From Dehalococcoidales bacterium (GTDB lineage: Bacteria; Chloroflexota; Dehalococcoidia; Dehalococcoidales; UBA5760), in NCBI GenBank assembly GCA_028716225.1, contig JAQUQE010000001.1, forward strand, positions 1 through 64,000: a stretch of 64,000 nucleotides of DNA, given 5' to 3'. Position numbers and translations under genes: made by a program. A model generated the notes under the pieces. The model did not search any database. It saw only the letters and a program-made list of their open reading frames with translations, and was not told where the DNA came from. Shown here piece by piece: positions 62,014-64,000 of the stretch (positions within the stretch are counted from its first letter, which is position 1; every line of letters begins with the position of its first letter).

Positions 62014-63804
62014 TTACAGAGTGGCCAGTGCCGTCTCTATCCTCTTTTCAGTGTCATCTTCGACCAGCTTCCGGGCATGCGAAGGACAGGCTACTACGCA
62101 CATGCCGCATGACTTGCAACGGAACATATCGGTGGTAGATACCAGCCTTTCCTCTACTTCTTTCAATTGTGCTGCTTCATAGTTGCAGGCATAAACGCAT
62201 ATGCGGCAACCGCTGCACTTCTCTTCATCCACCTCGACGGCATATAATGATTTCTCAAAGCCAATGGAAACGCAGGCCTTACAGGAAAGACAGGGACCAC
62301 AGGTAAGACACCTTTTCGCCTCCTCGCGGGCTTCTTTGAGAGTAAAACCCTTCTCGAAAATTTGGAAGTGTAAACGCTTCTCCGGGGGCATCCAGAAGGT
62401 CTCTGGTTCCGGTTTGTAGGATTTTCGTAGCGGAAGCCCGAAGGTCTCAAAATCCCGCTTGCGTCCTTCGTGCATATCCAGTCCCCTCAGGAATCTCTCG
62501 ATCGAATCCGCTGCTATCACGCCTTCTTGCATCGCTTCCACCATAAAGCCGACACGCCGTACGTCACCACCGATGAAAACATAGCCCCGCCTTAAGCTCT
62601 GCAGGGTGAACTGGTCAACGGCCAGTTTACCTCTTTCATCGAGAAGGTCCTCCTTTCTTAAGAAGGCTACGTCCGGTCCCTGGCCTACGGTTATTATCAG
62701 CACATCACCTTCAAGGTTGATGGCATCGGTACAGTCAAACTGGGGATTGAAGCCATTCTCATCGAAAACGCTGGTACACCGCGGCGAGGTGATGGCTTTA
62801 AATCTACCCTGTTCGCCGACGATTTTCTGTACGCCACGTGAGTAGACTATCTTAATGCCTTCCTCCCAGGAGCCCTCAATTTCCTCTTCATCGGCAGGGA
62901 TGCCGTCTTTACACTCCTTATTCTCACACTCCAGGCAGGCGATGGTGACGTCGCCGCCAAGACGCTTGGCAATACGGGCTACATCGAAGGCAACATTGCC
63001 ACCGCCGATGACTACAGCCTTCTTACCCTTGAAGTAATCCGGGGGGAGGTTGCCATGGCTCACCTCGTAGAGAAAATTGAGACCATAAATGACACCGGAG
63101 AGGTCCTGGCCTTCTACCGGCTTTCCATTGAACGTCAGTACCCTGGCATAGGGCGTGCCTTTGGCCAGAAATATGGCCCGGTAGCCTTCGTTACGCAGTC
63201 TTTCAAAGGTCAGCTTGCCTTCACCGACCTTGGCATTAAGCTTGACATCGATATGGGCCACTCTTACCAAATTATCCAGGGTCTGTTGCAGGACGGCTTC
63301 CGGCAGACGGTACTGCGGTATCAGCCAGAGGGCACCGCCGAGGCGTTCCGTAGCTTCGAATACAGTTACCCGGTAGCCCTTCTTACTGAGAATGTAGGCG
63401 CACATGAGACCGCCGGGGCCGCCGCCGACGACAGCCACATTTTCCTTATCCTTGATAGTATCGAAGTCATCTTTATCCTTGAGGTAGTCGGTATAGGTGT
63501 CGGACAGGAAGCGCTTGAGCATCCGCCTCCTTATAGCGCCACCCCTGGTTTTATAGTTGCATTCGAGTTCACACAAGCCGCAGATATAACCGCAGATATT
63601 GAAAAAGGGGTTCTTCTCATAGAGATAATTGCCGATCTGTATAATCGGCTCTCTGGCGGCGTCAGGGTCTTCGGGTAGTAGTGATATCAGTACATTGGTG
63701 CGCTGGATGTCTTCATTGATGGGGCATTTGAGCTGGCAGGGCGGCAAGAACTGCTTCATTGCCGGTTCAACATGACTGCCCCCGCTACTCTGCGTCTTCC
63801 ACAT
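62014..63804 (-). CDS. GltD-like iron-sulfur FAD oxidoreductase
   Basis: A 596-residue flavoprotein of the GltD (glutamate synthase small chain) type. The N-terminal cysteine domain (CQLKCPINEDIQ, CGYICGLCELECNYKT) holds Fe-S clusters; FAD and NAD(P) motifs are VAVVGGGPGGLMCAYILSKK and AVVIGGGNVAFDVARIAKR. Two C-terminal 4Fe-4S motifs (CSGCRICVYACNYEA, CKSCGMCVVACPSHA) follow, plus a Cys row (CLTCGPCLSCKAC). With the MvhADG-like genes it likely forms a complex linking H2 oxidation to NAD(P) or ferredoxin, possibly by electron bifurcation as with HdrA. GGGAGGGAGAG ribosome site. Confidence 0.85.
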   Translation of the reverse strand: MWKTQSSGGSHVEPAMKQFLPPCQLKCPINEDIQRTNVLISLLPEDPDAAREPIIQIGNYLYEKNPFFNICGYICGLCELECNYKTRGGAIRRRMLKRFLSDTYTDYLKDKDDFDTIKDKENVAVVGGGPGGLMCAYILSKKGYRVTVFEATERLGGALWLIPQYRLPEAVLQQTLDNLVRVAHIDVKLNAKVGEGKLTFERLRNEGYRAIFLAKGTPYARVLTFNGKPVEGQDLSGVIYGLNFLYEVSHGNLPPDYFKGKKAVVIGGGNVAFDVARIAKRLGGDVTIACLECENKECKDGIPADEEEIEGSWEEGIKIVYSRGVQKIVGEQGRFKAITSPRCTSVFDENGFNPQFDCTDAINLEGDVLIITVGQGPDVAFLRKEDLLDERGKLAVDQFTLQSLRRGYVFIGGDVRRVGFMVEAMQEGVIAADSIERFLRGLDMHEGRKRDFETFGLPLRKSYKPEPETFWMPPEKRLHFQIFEKGFTLKEAREEAKRCLTCGPCLSCKACVSIGFEKSLYAVEVDEEKCSGCRICVYACNYEAAQLKEVEERLVSTTDMFRCKSCGMCVVACPSHARKLVEDDTEKRIETALATL

Positions 63805-64000
63805 GTTTTTATCTCTCCCTCCCTCTTTTTGAAATTTTGTCTTATTGACTTATCGCAAGCAAGTCCAGATTTAAGCATTAAGTATATTAAATAAAAAGAC
63901 CGATTGTCAAATAACTAAAAAGTCCGATAGGTGCTATCATAAAAGTCATAGATTATATTTAGTCAGACTGGCAAATTAAGAAAACAATAATTTTTATAAA
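63805..64000. other. upstream region of hydrogenase operon
   Basis: AT-rich sequence upstream of the operon's first gene, which runs leftward. It should hold the operon promoter; no clear boxes or operators could be picked out by eye. The right part is cut by the window edge. Confidence 0.4.

Overview
The window reads as a chromosomal segment of an uncultured anaerobic bacterium, most likely of the Chloroflexota class Dehalococcoidia (inference). The pointers are a fused mannosyl-3-phosphoglycerate synthase/phosphatase of the type known from Dehalococcoides (mgsD), a tungstate-type ABC transporter behind a molybdenum/tungsten-cofactor riboswitch, an MvhADG-like [NiFe] hydrogenase next to a GltD-like iron-sulfur flavoprotein, an ADP-forming acyl-CoA synthetase fused to a GNAT domain, and a bacterial presenilin-like protease. 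No rRNA, tRNA or CRISPR array was seen.

Layout. 1-5.9 kb is a worn mobile-element zone. It holds three decayed IS3-family remnants, a scrap of another transposase, a TTG-started PAS histidine kinase without a partner, and a class III aminotransferase. 5.9-19.3 kb is a surface-glycan locus: SpsF-like cytidylyltransferase, PseG/SpsG-like protein, epimerase, WbqC-like protein, PseI-type nonulosonate synthase, Wzx flippase, a sialyltransferase-like protein, GDP-mannose 3,5-epimerase homologue, nucleotide-sugar dehydrogenase, methyltransferase and a putative glycosyltransferase. A RelE-type toxin-antitoxin pair sits inside it. 19.3-34 kb carries a Lol/MacB-type ABC exporter, the presenilin-like protease, secreted and lipoprotein genes, MntP, two FecR-domain exported proteins with matching C-terminal tails, a DUF151-like nuclease, TatD, an alcohol dehydrogenase and hydrolases.

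34-48 kb is mostly housekeeping: dodecin, an RluB-type pseudouridine synthase with a methyltransferase, the GNAT-acyl-CoA synthetase, an HtrA protease, an Fpg/Nei-like protein without the catalytic proline, small hypotheticals, an IPT/TIG surface protein, an ArsB/NhaD-type permease and a double-Usp protein. 48-57 kb joins mannosylglycerate synthesis, a GH38 mannosidase and tungstate/molybdate uptake (riboswitch, leader ORF, permease, ATPase, binding lipoprotein, and a molbindin with an apparent ATA start). 57-64 kb, all on the minus strand, holds a NIL-domain protein, a two-component system and the four-gene hydrogenase operon.

The most unusual items are: a Moco/Tuco riboswitch that appears to control a short leader ORF overlapping the TTG start of the permease; two paralogues of a protein family I do not recognise (at 5.9 and 39.0 kb); the presenilin-like protease with all three signature motifs; the shared C-terminal tail on two FecR-like exported proteins; and IS ends lying exactly at a stop codon and directly before a start codon.
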